Source: Cydia pomonella
Taxonomy: Eukaryota > Arthropoda > Insecta > Lepidoptera > Tortricidae
Assembly: GCF_033807575.1 (NCBI RefSeq)
Contig: NC_084727.1
Coordinates: 2,046,001 to 2,110,000, forward strand
Direction of reading: 5' to 3'
DNA length: 64,000 nt
How positions within the stretch are numbered: the stretch's first letter is position 1; every line of letters begins with the position of its first letter. The notes under the pieces were generated by a model. It was not told the DNA's origin, did no database searches, and saw nothing but the letters and a program-made list of their open reading frames with translations. The position numbers and the translations under genes are program-made. Positions 11,190 through 23,100 of this stretch are shown here, piece after piece.

Positions 11190-11500
11190 CTGTCGATACC
11201 CCCCGTCAGGGGGGTATGAGGGGCCGCTACCGCCTCACGGCTGCGGCGGCTGTCGCGGGTCGCTTCCCCACCGACTGGTGGGGTGGTCGTATGGCCGTCG
11301 TTTTGGGGACGGTGTGGGTAGCTGGTGTAGGCCAGCTCTTCGCTACCGATCGTTATCCAACCCCACGGCCCCTAACCTGGTGCTACCGTTTGAGCGGGGC
11401 CAGGTTATGGAGCCGCGGAGAAGGCGACCGGCAGCTTAGCTGGCGTGTGTGGCGTGCTGGATCCGAGTGTGAGAGTGCAATCACAGATCAACGATGATGC
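11190..11500. other. GC-rich island in AT-rich DNA, unidentified
   Basis: Base composition changes abruptly for about 300 bp. A 93-codon plus frame (11216-11497) is open but has no family I recognise. CCCCCCGTCAGGGGGG forms a short hairpin at its left. It may be an untranslated LINE end or a fragment of a GC-rich element. Confidence 0.4.
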
Positions 11501-12489
11501 TTACGCTTAAAGTTAGCTGAACATCCCATGAGTGCGAAAGAGGCAGACTATAAATGAAAAAACCTGACCAATGACCATTTTTGAGTTCGACAATAGTCGC
11601 CAACGGCTGACATTTATGATTTATTCATTTACAAACACATGGAATCGTAACACTTATATTTTTTAAATTAAGTAGAAAATATAAATCAATCGTGGAGAAA
11701 ACGTATTGCAGTCAAAATAGTGTCGTGTTGTTTAACAGGTAATTGTGATATTCTATGCGCAATTTTCTGAACGATAGGTAACTATTTTGTTAAATTAAGA
11801 GCATAAAAAGCATTAATAAACGCATAATAGTGTAAGAAGCCGGTTTACATAGTGAAATAAAAGTTTTTATTTCGTTGTGTGCTAATATTTTTTATTCAAT
11901 AATCAAGATTATTTTGTGTAAAAATCTTAATTGTTACGCTACGCTAGGACGTGACGGACCCACTTTCTGATTTCCAATTGACCTGAAACTTTTCAGTCTA
12001 CGGACCGGGCTCGGTCTATAAACATCGCTAGCTCGAAGAAGTTTTTGCAACGAAAAACAGTAACTACTCTGGTATACAAAAAATGGCGTTTCATTTCAAA
12101 GGTATGCTGATGTTTTTTTTTCATTACGTGACATTCCTAAGTGCGAATATAAGATAATATGTCTGTGCTCCAAAGGAACAAGCGCTAGCTAGGTAAAAAC
12201 TGTAATGATTGGCGTACCGGTCCACGACCCTGGATATCGGTCTCGCTCTTAGTTATAGCTGGGATTTTGACGGACGTCCGGTGGACCACCTTCCTCACCT
12301 CACAATCGACCATGATCGCGATCCAATACACCGATCTCTAGCAGCTTTTAGAACGATTAAATTAAGTGACGTTGCTCAAAGCGTTTTACAGAAGAGAAAA
12401 AAAAAACATAGTTTTCTGGAGCAATTATATATATAGATATATATATAATATAATTATAGTCCTACTCATCGTTTTCGATAACGGTGACC
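11501..12489. other. Unassigned intergenic DNA
   Basis: No coding signature. A 75-codon frame at 12209-12436 has no recognisable domain and runs into AT repeats. Confidence 0.45.
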
Positions 12490-12600
12490 CTAAATAAACA
12501 CTATGAATGTTGTCTAGCGTGAGCCCTAATGTGGCCGACAGGCCGAACTTGCTCTTAAATACTCTATTGCACGCATGACAATAAAGTTGACCTGCTGCGT
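12490..12600 (-). mobile_element. LINE C-terminal C2H2 remnant
   Basis: Minus frame GQLYCHACNRVFKSKFGLS matches the finger that closes the LINE pieces at 4040-4600, but the histidine half is lost. Confidence 0.6.
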
Positions 12601-12964
12601 GCGTGCGGAGTATGATTCTCTCTTACTATGCACGAATGAGAAAAGATCCTGGCCTAACTATACATTCCAAATTTCCAACTTACCCTAATATGCCACATAA
12701 ATATGACTTATGGTCACCCTAATTAGAACGAACGAGATGCAAGGCTCTGGTTTGACTTCTCATGTGGACACACTTTTTTGGCCAGTGAACTCTATCCAGC
12801 TTATTATCTACGGCCGTGGTTTCAACAAGGGCTTTATATTCTTATGTCTAGGCAGTATGGCTTAGAGCTTTAGCCTATCCAGATGGAAGAAAAAAAATAT
12901 TATCCTATGTCTTGTGTCACGCACGACATGGTCACCAGACATAGACATACAATATTCACCAGAT

Positions 12965-13419
12965 CAGTGTTGTCACATCTACCAACTTTTTGGTAGATCT
13001 ACCTATTTTGCCTGCGTTCTACCTATCTACCTCCCTCGGCCTGAAATCTACCTATTTTTCAAAATGGTTCAATTGTAAGCAATTCTCAATACATGTGACG
13101 GAACATTACTTAATTTCTACCGAATTTAGATTCGATTTAATGAAAACTTGCCAAAGAAACAGATTATACAAGCAGGTTTATTACCTACAAACAATGGAAA
13201 TCCTAACTTTTGTTTCAATTTCATTAATAAACATGTGTACTAACGTGACAATATTAAAAACTTATAAATAATTCAAAACATTTTATACACATTTTTAACC
13301 ATAAAAATGTACTTCTATTGAGTGGTAGATCTACCTATTTATCATTTTAAACTCCACCCGTTTCTACCATTTTTGCACCCTGTTCTACCATTTCGCCAAA
13401 ATTGTATGTGACAACACTG
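12965..13419. mobile_element. 455-bp hAT-type non-autonomous element with 8-bp TSD
   Basis: TIR CAGTGTTGTCACAT at the left and its exact reverse complement at the right; 8-bp duplication CACCAGAT at 12957-12964 and 13420-13427. Subterminal TCTACC/GGTAGA words repeat many times on both sides (e.g. TGGTAGATCTACCTATTT), as expected for hAT transposase binding sites. No transposase. It ends 117 bp before the candidate first exon of zinc-finger gene A. Confidence 0.95.
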
Positions 13420-13543
13420 CACCAGATTGTGACGTGACTTTTAACGAAACAATATCTTATTTTTGGAGAATTTTTGGATTTTATTATTTTTATTTCGTAA
13501 ATCGTGAGGAATCAGGGTGTAGGACTAGAAATTATTAGGCGAC

Positions 13544-14076
13544 ATGGCCCCGCCGACGGACCACGGTAAGTTACTAGGTTCAGTAAATCCCGTGAAAAAC
13601 GTCTAATGGTCTTCCGTTAGAAACTAGAGAATATGCTACTAATAATATTAATGTTAAAATTGTATATTTAGGACACTGGTTACATAGACGCAAAAACGAC
13701 TGAATGGATATTGTTGAAATTTGATACTCAGATGCTTTCTAACCTAGAAAAGGACTTGAGTACTTTAAAAAAGCTTGTTACACCTACCTGAATTTAGTAA
13801 CTGGCGAATGGGACCATAGAAATAAGCGTTTGACGTCTCTGAATGGGACACAGCAATACGTAAACGTCAGCCTACTACCCCAGAAACCGGTGGTCTATAG
13901 CTGCGTACAAAACAACCCGCCCAGCGGGTTGTCCGGCATCTGAACAAAGTTCACGAGCGCCCACCAGGTGGGTTCCTGGCAGTGAATATGTTAAGCCTCT
14001 GTGTAACTATAAATACGTAATGCATAGTTCTTTGAAAAAAAATTATTATATCTTATACCTTTAAACGAGCAATTCT

Positions 14077-14109
<33 letters not shown>

Positions 14110-17100
14110 CTGTGATCTCGGAAACGGCTCTAACGATTTCGCTGAAATTTGGTATATGGGGGTTTTTGGGGGTATACAATCTATCTAGATTAGTCTTATG
14201 TTTGGGAAAACGCGTGTTTTCGAGTTTTCATGCGTCATGTTGCCGACCACTGTCCGTCTGGTCCAGCGGGTTAAGACGCGGATTGCTAAACGAGTGTTAC
14301 GGGTTCGAATCTCGCCCGGTGGATTAACTTTTGTTTTTTTTTTTCATATGTTCAAGTTTATATATAATTTTTATTGTTATAGACAAGTTTAATTTAGTAA
14401 AAAAATGTAGTTAAGATTATCACCTATAGACCACCATATTACAATAAATAGTTATGACCGAGCTTTATACATTATACAAGGTGCCCGTGAGCATTGTGAG
14501 AAATTTTAACTAAGTATTCCTGGTAATATTTAGAAACTAAAATGTCATATAAAATTTTCGGGATTAGGCCTAATTTCAGATATAATTAAATGTTTTTCGA
14601 AATCATTCTTTCACCATAAGTCGGTACAAAACACATTTTTGACTGCGGTATTGCCACTTTGAGGTCTAGTCTGTGGACATACCTATTGATTGACATCAAA
14701 AAATTAAAAAAATGTATTCGAGAGGCTACCCCCAAATAAAAAAAATCTTTTTAGTTAATTTTAGGTTATGTGTTTATCAATAAAAATTGCGTTTTATGTA
14801 CACGAGTGTTCAAAAAACGGAAAAAAAAAAAACAAAAAAATTTTTTTTTCTTGACTTTCACAAAAAGTCATATAACATTTTTTGCTTCTGTTGCCATCAG
14901 GAATGCACTGTCAAAATCTCTCGCAATGCTCACGGGCACCTTGTATAAAATAGTTATACAGTTTTTTGTAATAAAATAAATCAATAGTAGGTAGTTATGC
15001 TGGGCATTTTCCGCAAATCGACATCCATTGTGCCTATTTTGTGTGAAAACGAGGTAATTAGTGTTTCTCTAGCCACCCCAGTTCCTCCAGGAAGCCTAGC
15101 AATGTTTTCAGGTTGCTAACTGCCTCTTTTAGTGTGCACGGAGAGCTTTTTAGTGTGTCCTTAGGTATTTGTTCCTGTATACTTCTACCTGTTTATAATC
15201 TAGGAGAATATGTTTCACCGTTTCCCCTTATTCCATGTACACTCTGCACATGTTGCGAAAAAATAAGAAAAACGTCAAGTAATTTTTTTAATGCATGTTC
15301 TATAAGACAGAAACAATTGTAAATATAGAACATTGTACTATTATGACGTAAGTATAATTATTTACGATTATTTGTGTATCGTATATTTAAATTGTTTAAA
15401 ACAATATCGAATATCGAATGTTGCCTTTGGAAACTTAAAACATACCTGTACCCCTAGTGTAACTTTGATCGACATCATAACGTGAAGAACGCGTTTGCGT
15501 TAAGGCGCTCTTATAGAGAGATTTTAGGTTTTTGAGGGGGTGAAGCAGACGAAGTGGTAAAGCAGGCAGGCGGGCGCCCCGCGCGCCGCGCTCGCAGCAA
15601 GCCTACGTCCTTATTCTGACGCCATCCGTATTCTGGTTTGTTAGTTCTGGGATCTTTTCCGGAAATTTATATTGATTATGATTTAAACTTAATTAAATTA
15701 AAAATTTTATAATTATATATAATACTAGAATATACCGCGGCAAATTGAGAACCTAGTAAAATGATACCAAATCGTTTTGTGTCGAAATAATATTACTTAC
15801 TAATTCAGACAAAAGTTACAACTGTCTGCTTTAAATCATATACCTATTCAAAACTTAGTTGACCTTAAAAATGCAATAGAAGTCAATTTCGGGCAAGTAG
15901 TGAAAAAAGGAAGAATACTAGCAAAGCTAAGTAATTTGTGGAAGTGAACGTAAAAAGGTAGCATGTTTTTGCTGGTATTGAGATAACTGAAAACATAAGC
16001 ATAAGGTATGCACAAGCATATGTAGCTCCAAAAAGTAGATAAATTATGCTATCTTCTCAAAAAAGAACCATGACTCTAACTGTAACGACTATTTCTATAT
16101 TATTTTTTGAATTGACGACAATGAAGACGATTATAAATTTTAAATGCAAAAGTCGAGAAAACTGCTATTATTATTTATTATTTAAAGTTTATAATGGCAA
16201 AAATGCACTTATACTACTACTACTACTTCGAAGTTATATAGTAATGAGTATAATTGACTGACTTTAATTGATGTTTAATGAAGAATCAGTCTGGTGTCTG
16301 TCTACTCTGTCTGTAATCAAATATTACAAGTATATTTGACCCACTGAGGTTTCAGATGAAGTTGAAAATCTGCATACATATGTAAGTAGGGTGACAATGA
16401 AATATTATGGTACCATCGAGCTGACCTGATGCATGAGAGAGGAGGTGGCCATAGGAACTCTGTGTCAAAATATCGCAACCAAATTGCGTTTGAGGTTGTT
16501 AGAATTGTCTCAATGAGTATTATTTTCCTTTGGAAAGAAGTACAGTTAAGACCTGTTCCGTAAAGTTAATTAACATACAAAACTTTTCCGATGAACAAAA
16601 TTATTTTATCGTCAACTATGTTATTTATCCCTTCAAGTGGTGGCCCACCGCTCACGGATCGATGCGATAGCCAGAAAGCTGTCGGCCAACAGAGGGTGGT
16701 TAGTGAGGTGTTGCCATATTTAGTGGCAAAATTAAAGGCTTTGAAGTATATTTACGCTCTTCTAGCGCCCAAAAGTAGCTAGCAAGTTAGACAAGGAAAA
16801 CATACATACACACGCTTGTTAACACTTGGTTGCTAAGGACCGTTCATCCGGGATCGAACGCCTAGGTCGAGTTCTGTCTTGATTTTTAAAGAGGTTATTT
16901 TGTAAATACACGGTACCTTCGAGGAAACGGAAAGATTTTAACAGTATATTCCGGATCGTATTTAGAGGCAAAAATGTCATATAAACTTTTTTAATTCGCC
17001 TAGTTTCAGAGTTAATACCAATTAAAAAAAATATTGTGTTTTAGTGCATAACGCCTTTTTGATGGCTATGTCGCCAGTCGCCACTTTGGGACCTAGTCTA

Positions 17101-20100
17101 GACTACCTTCTTGACAGATATCAAAGTCCCAAGGTACCATTTGAATGGACTAATTTTTACGAAAAAAAATGTACCAATTTATATTAATCCATAAATTTTC
17201 CAAGAACATGAACTTAATATGTTTAAAAACATACAAAAAGTAAAAAAAAAAAAACAATTTTTTTTTTGCGGAATTGACTTAAACTTGTACATGAAATTCT
17301 TCTTATGACCTCAGGAATACGTGGTTAAAAAAATTCCGTTTCCTCACCGGCACTTTTTGTGACTTAACCTTTGAATTTTAAGCCCTACGTAGAAAATTAA
17401 TTAACAATTACCTCCAATCATAACTTTGTTTTGTGGTGGTAGTCATTTTTAATAACGAAACTGGAAAACTGTCACTGTTGCTAGGTTTAATTAGTTAGGT
17501 GCATGTGGCGAAATGCATAAACATTACAATAATTTAACAACAACAAGGACAACTTCAACAGAAGGACATGATGTCACGATCCTCAGCATTGAGGGACCAA
17601 GAAGAAGAAGACAATAATTTAATTGTTCTATTCGAATAGCGTATTTAGTGCTTATTCAAACGATATATGCTTCAATATATACTTTTATACATAGATAAGC
17701 TTAAATAGTTGAATTTGTAATATTCTCTAAATCCGCGCTGAACACCCGACGGGGCCCCGCCACGTGACTACTTTTTACGTTTTGGCTTCTGCCACTTGAA
17801 GGGATATACTATAGGCCTAGACTAGTGATTCATTTAAAAATAAACTATTTTAATATATACATATTACACATAAGCACCCTAATGCAAAAATGAAGAAAAT
17901 ATATTTTGCGAAACTTTCGATCGATTTTTCCACTTATATTTTGTATTGGCAGGAAAAATAGTAAAAGCATATCACATAACAAGGTCCAAGGTTTTAAAGA
18001 AGAAGGTAAAATTGGCTAAGACCTGAAATTGACGGCAGAGTGTCATCGAAATTTATACTTGAAATAAGAAATAAAATGTCACCAGTTTTCATTTCATACA
18101 AAACAGAAATAGCACACTTTGCTAAAAGATTTGGTATACACAATCATTTAGCAGTATACAAGATAGTCAACAAAAATTGCGACATTAAAACCTGCTCGGT
18201 AAGAGAGGCTCAATATAAAGTCAAAATATGGTTAAGCACTCTAAATTATGTTGAAACAGAAAAAATATTACCATACTAATAGACACACACACACTCACAC
18301 ACACACACACACACATAACATATTACACGTACTCTTCCTCAAATACGTACTCATAATTCCTCCAAATTCCTTGCCTTGGTTCTTTGTAATTGATTAGCAC
18401 AAATTTTTTATTTTATTTTTTATTGTTAAAAATACAAGACAAAAATTGTCGTATAATTTTGTAGTTAACTGTAATGTAGCATGCAATTTGTTATTTTTAG
18501 CTGATAGTGAATTCTTTAGCGCCTATAATCAATAAAAACTGGCAAACTAGGAAAAGTGCCATCCTGCGAGACAGGCCTAGCCTAGTGCAGGTGTCACGGG
18601 CAATTTCTATAACCTGAAACAACATTTAGCAGTGTTTAACTGGAATAAGTTTACTTAACCTTGTTTTAATTATAAGTTTCACTGTATTAATAAACTATTT
18701 TGATTTTTGATTTGATTTTTTTTTTGAGCATGGTATAAAAGTATTATACCAAACTTTTACAAAGGACTTTATGTTTAACATTATCAAAAATGGAATTTAG
18801 TGACATTCTTGAATTTACAGAATAATTAACCAGTGAAATAAAAATATTGGCGAGAGGTACAAATATATACGAACTGCCGAACCGAGTACTTGCAAAATTT
18901 TGAATGGAATTTGAACGGTAAATATCACTCCTGCTCACCTTACAAAATAAAATAGTTGATAAATGTTGTAAATAAAGTCTTAAGTGTATACCATATGAAA
19001 GTTAATAAACCAGAAATACCAAACAAATTCAACACTTATAACATAAACTATTACAGCCATTTGAGCACTTCCACAAAAACGTGAAATGGTACCTTTCACT
19101 AAGCACTATTTAAATCCCACATATTTAAATCCAGTATATCTCCTGCATCCTGTATGTGTTAAAAATGAAGCTGTTCCAATATAATGACTTATATAAATTA
19201 AACAAGCGGATTAATTTTATTTGTTTGCGTTTAAAAATAGGTATTCAATTTGATTACTACTGTAATAGCCATTTAAAATATTATTTTACCTAAATTGATA
19301 GTTAAAAGTAGGTACCCCTCACGAAATAAGTACTACTGAATTTTATACTTAGCAGTGTTTTTTAAAATGTACATGTATTTTACCTTCCTCGTATTAAAAA
19401 TGAAAAGTAGAGTGTTTAACTCGGGTGCAAGGCACCATTTCATCATTTGGTTAATCGTGGCTGTATGCCGGACAGGTGCGTGTGTAAAACTTGTCAAAAA
19501 AGATAATATGACGGATGGATGTCTGAAATGTCACCGTATTTAAGAATCAATTAGCTTAAAAATTAGTTTTTTCTTCGTAAGAGTGATGAAAACATTGTGT
19601 GTTTAACATATTTGTGTATTTATAGTGTGATTATCCATTTTATGTAACGTCCGCTAAACTAGCACAGGTCCGACGCTGACAGTGGTCACGGGCGTACTGG
19701 CGTACTGACGGTATTGCCGCGCAGGGTAACGTTTAGTAGACAAAATGTTGAATTCATAATTATGAATGAAAAATTTAACGCATCGATAAACTGACAAGCA
19801 AAATGTTAGAGTTACTTAAAAGCTATTGAATGAAGTAAATTTCATATTGATATTCATCATAGTACTTCTAAAATATCGAAATAAATACAGTTTTAAGCAT
19901 ATTTTCAAAGCAAAAATCTATCGAGAAAAAGATGAGCCATCGTGTTTCTGACAAGCATACGGCTAGTTCAAAGACTGAAGTTATACATACTAGAAAATAA
20001 TCGATGAAATCCTTGTACAAGCCTGTAAATATCGATTTAAAAATAGCGCATTTTACTATACACCGCGCCTTAAGTCTCATTTTGTATAGGATTTTGAGGT

Positions 20101-23100
20101 TCCAAAACGTCCCGCTTGGCGCGCTCTTTCGAAATCCAATACAAAATGAGACTAAACGCAAACGCGTACGTCACGTTTGGAAATCGAATTTATTTACACT
20201 AGGGGTACTGCAGTAAAAAAAAAACGCCTCTTCTTTGACAAGCGTTTCAGCAGCTATTCCGTTCCATTCAGACAACTTATTAAGAACGGTTTTTCAATAT
20301 TCAATATTAAAAAATAAACGTGTTATAATGATGAAGAGGTAAGTAATAAAATACGAAATATGTACGTATATTTTTATCTCCTTTAGCTCGTGGCGTATTC
20401 CTTTACAATGTTCGCCTACGCCTTCGGCTCCGGCTCACATAGTAACTCACGCCACTCGCCTTTTTTGACCCTTCTTATACAACTGTTGCATAAAATACTA
20501 TAATTTCTACTGTAATAATCTGTATTGTATCTGCTGAATAGATGTTTTTCTCAATTATCACCTATACGCAGATGACGTTCAACTTTACTATTAGGGAATG
20601 CAAATCGGTTATAACCGATTATTCTGGCCTGTTCACATAACCAGTTATTGAAATTTTGTAATAACCGAATTCGGTTATTTTCGGTTATATTTTCTATGAA
20701 TGATATTTTGGCATTAACCTATAATATCGATACTGTTTCAATATTATTAAGTATTTTTTAATATTTTTAAGTTTTCTAATTAAAAGCAATAAAATTAAAC
20801 CAATTAACAAGTGAAATAAGTAGGTAAACTAGGTAACAGAATGTAATAGACTAATATTAACAAACTAATTAGTGATTTTTCATTAGTAATTTTTCAATAA
20901 AACATTCAAAAGTAATGTAGGATTCAATCAGCAAAATATAAACCATCAGGCGGGCCGTATGCTTGTTTGCCACCGACGTAGTATAAAAAAAAATGGCCTT
21001 GTAACTTACCCCTTTGCCAAAAACTTATTTCAATCCTAGTAAAAAAATATCTCCTAAGGCTCCATAAATTTATGCACACCTAATATCGAGAAAACTCTGA
21101 TTACACGCATTTACGACCAAATTAAAATTAAATTAAAAATTGTTTATTCTGTTTAAGAATCACTTATACACTACAGTTTTAAGTAACAAATGCCTGTGAA
21201 AAGGGGCACCGCTCTTCCTTAAATAGTACTTTAACTTCAACAAAAAAAAAATATTATAGAAATTAAAAGAAATAACAAATGAAAATATTAAAAAGATTTC
21301 CAGCTAACTGGGAATTAATTCCTCAAAACGCTATTTTTGGACCTAATTTGATTGGCCCACTATATCATAATTAAGTTTCGATTGCCGTTTCTATCAATGA
21401 TTTCTTACTGACATTAGTACCTTTTTTTTTTTTTTTAACGCAGCTGTAAATGCATTTACGCATCTCACCACCGGGCCGGGGAAGCCCATTGGGGGGTGGT
21501 ATGTGAATGAATGAATGAAATTTAATCCAGAAAATTATTTCCATATACATTATACATTTACACATAATTACATTACATAAAGAATTAAATTAAATTAAAA
21601 TAAAATTTAATCAAATTAAATAACATCCTAAAATTTAAATAACAATATATTATATTGTAAGGGCAAAGTCGATTATTAGGTCGAACCATAGTAGTCTCAT
21701 TCGATATTTAATAACACCGTTAGAGTAACATGAATAGATATATGTATAAACAATAAAGTAAGAGTGAGACAGCGCTTTACAAATAAAAGACACTTCCAAT
21801 ATGTCGTTGTTTCAATAATCAAGTCCTTACATGGCGCTCGGCCAAATTAATTAAAAATAATTAGTTAAACGTAATGTAAAGTGAAAAATAAACATGAATT
21901 TAAAGAAATCATAGCTTAAATAATGTAAAAAAGTTAAAATCAAGTTTAAAACGTTTGTTAAAACACGGATGTAGCCGGATTGCGAGGATAGTCCTACGTT
22001 GAAGGAAATAAGCACGCGATACGATTAATTGCGATACATTAAAATTCAAATAAGGGCCTGTGTCCCGGGTTACCCTGAGCCCGTCACGATAGGCTTGTGG
22101 TAGCCCCTCCAGCGCTCGTGCAGCGGGCTGGCGTCCTCTCACCGCCGACAGTAGCGTGTTGGAGGAGCCGTATATTGCCTTTCTGGCGGTGGCGCTTCTC
22201 GCGCGCAGCAGCGCGTCCCAGCCCGGCGCGCGCCCTTCCGCGAACATGGCGCTCGCGCTGCACCAGCGCGGCAGGCGGAACAGCGCCCGCCACGCGTTGT
22301 TGAACTGCACACGCAAGTCTCTGACCGCCGCGCAGGTGTAGTCGGACCATAGCTCCAGTGTATAGACGCTTGTGCAAAAACTGAGGAACAGCTGCCTTTT
22401 TACCGCTGTCGCTACATTTGGCGAATCTTCTAGCCAACATATTCGCGCGTATCGCAGTGGCTCGCCTTTGCCTTTCTACGTCCTCCAGATCTTTTAAACT
22501 AGACAATAGAATATGGCCAAGATATTTGACTTCCTGTACTCTACGCAATGGAACCCCATCAAGTAGTAGCGGAGGTATGTGTATGGGCATATGTGCCGCC
22601 TCCATAAGCATAAACTCAGACTTGTCAGGATTGTATCAGGATTGTATGTGGGACTCGCTCCTCCCGTAACACCCTCTGTTAGCCAGAGGAAGGGGAGGAG
22701 AATACCCACTAACATCCCCTGCGGCGTCACCCTCTTTGCCGTTAGGGGAGCGTCATGGGATCGCTGGCGGCATTCTATCCGCGACGCCCCCCGGACTGAC
22801 ATTAGTACCTATGGTTTACCCTACCGAATGCGAACCTTACTGTTTACTGGACTGTTTCCTAAATACACTAAAAGTTGCCCTTTATTTCAGATCAAGCATC
22901 AAACCCGAATGTGCCGATAGCTCCAACCAAGATCAACAAAAAGAAGTCTAATAAACAAAGCAGAAGTAAAGTGAACTCACTCAAAAAAACAAACTACTCG
23001 AGGAAGAAGGAGTCCTGCAAAATATGTAATAAACAGTTCGCGGCATTATATATTAAAAGACATGAAATAGTTCACGCTAGACAGAAATCCTTCACTTGCA

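Noticed and set aside
18744..18938. 64-codon minus frame (SDIYRSNSIQNF...)
   Set aside because: Faint resemblance to a LINE C-terminus, too weak to call.
20310..20340. Donor-like ATGATGAAGAG/GTAAGT
   Set aside because: Phase 2, not compatible with the finger exon of gene A, and no upstream coding sequence.
22640..22880. Possible coding exon before the finger exon of gene A
   Set aside because: Frames are open but the text looks like repeat DNA (GGGGAGCGTCATGGGATCGC) and no phase-1 donor was found.
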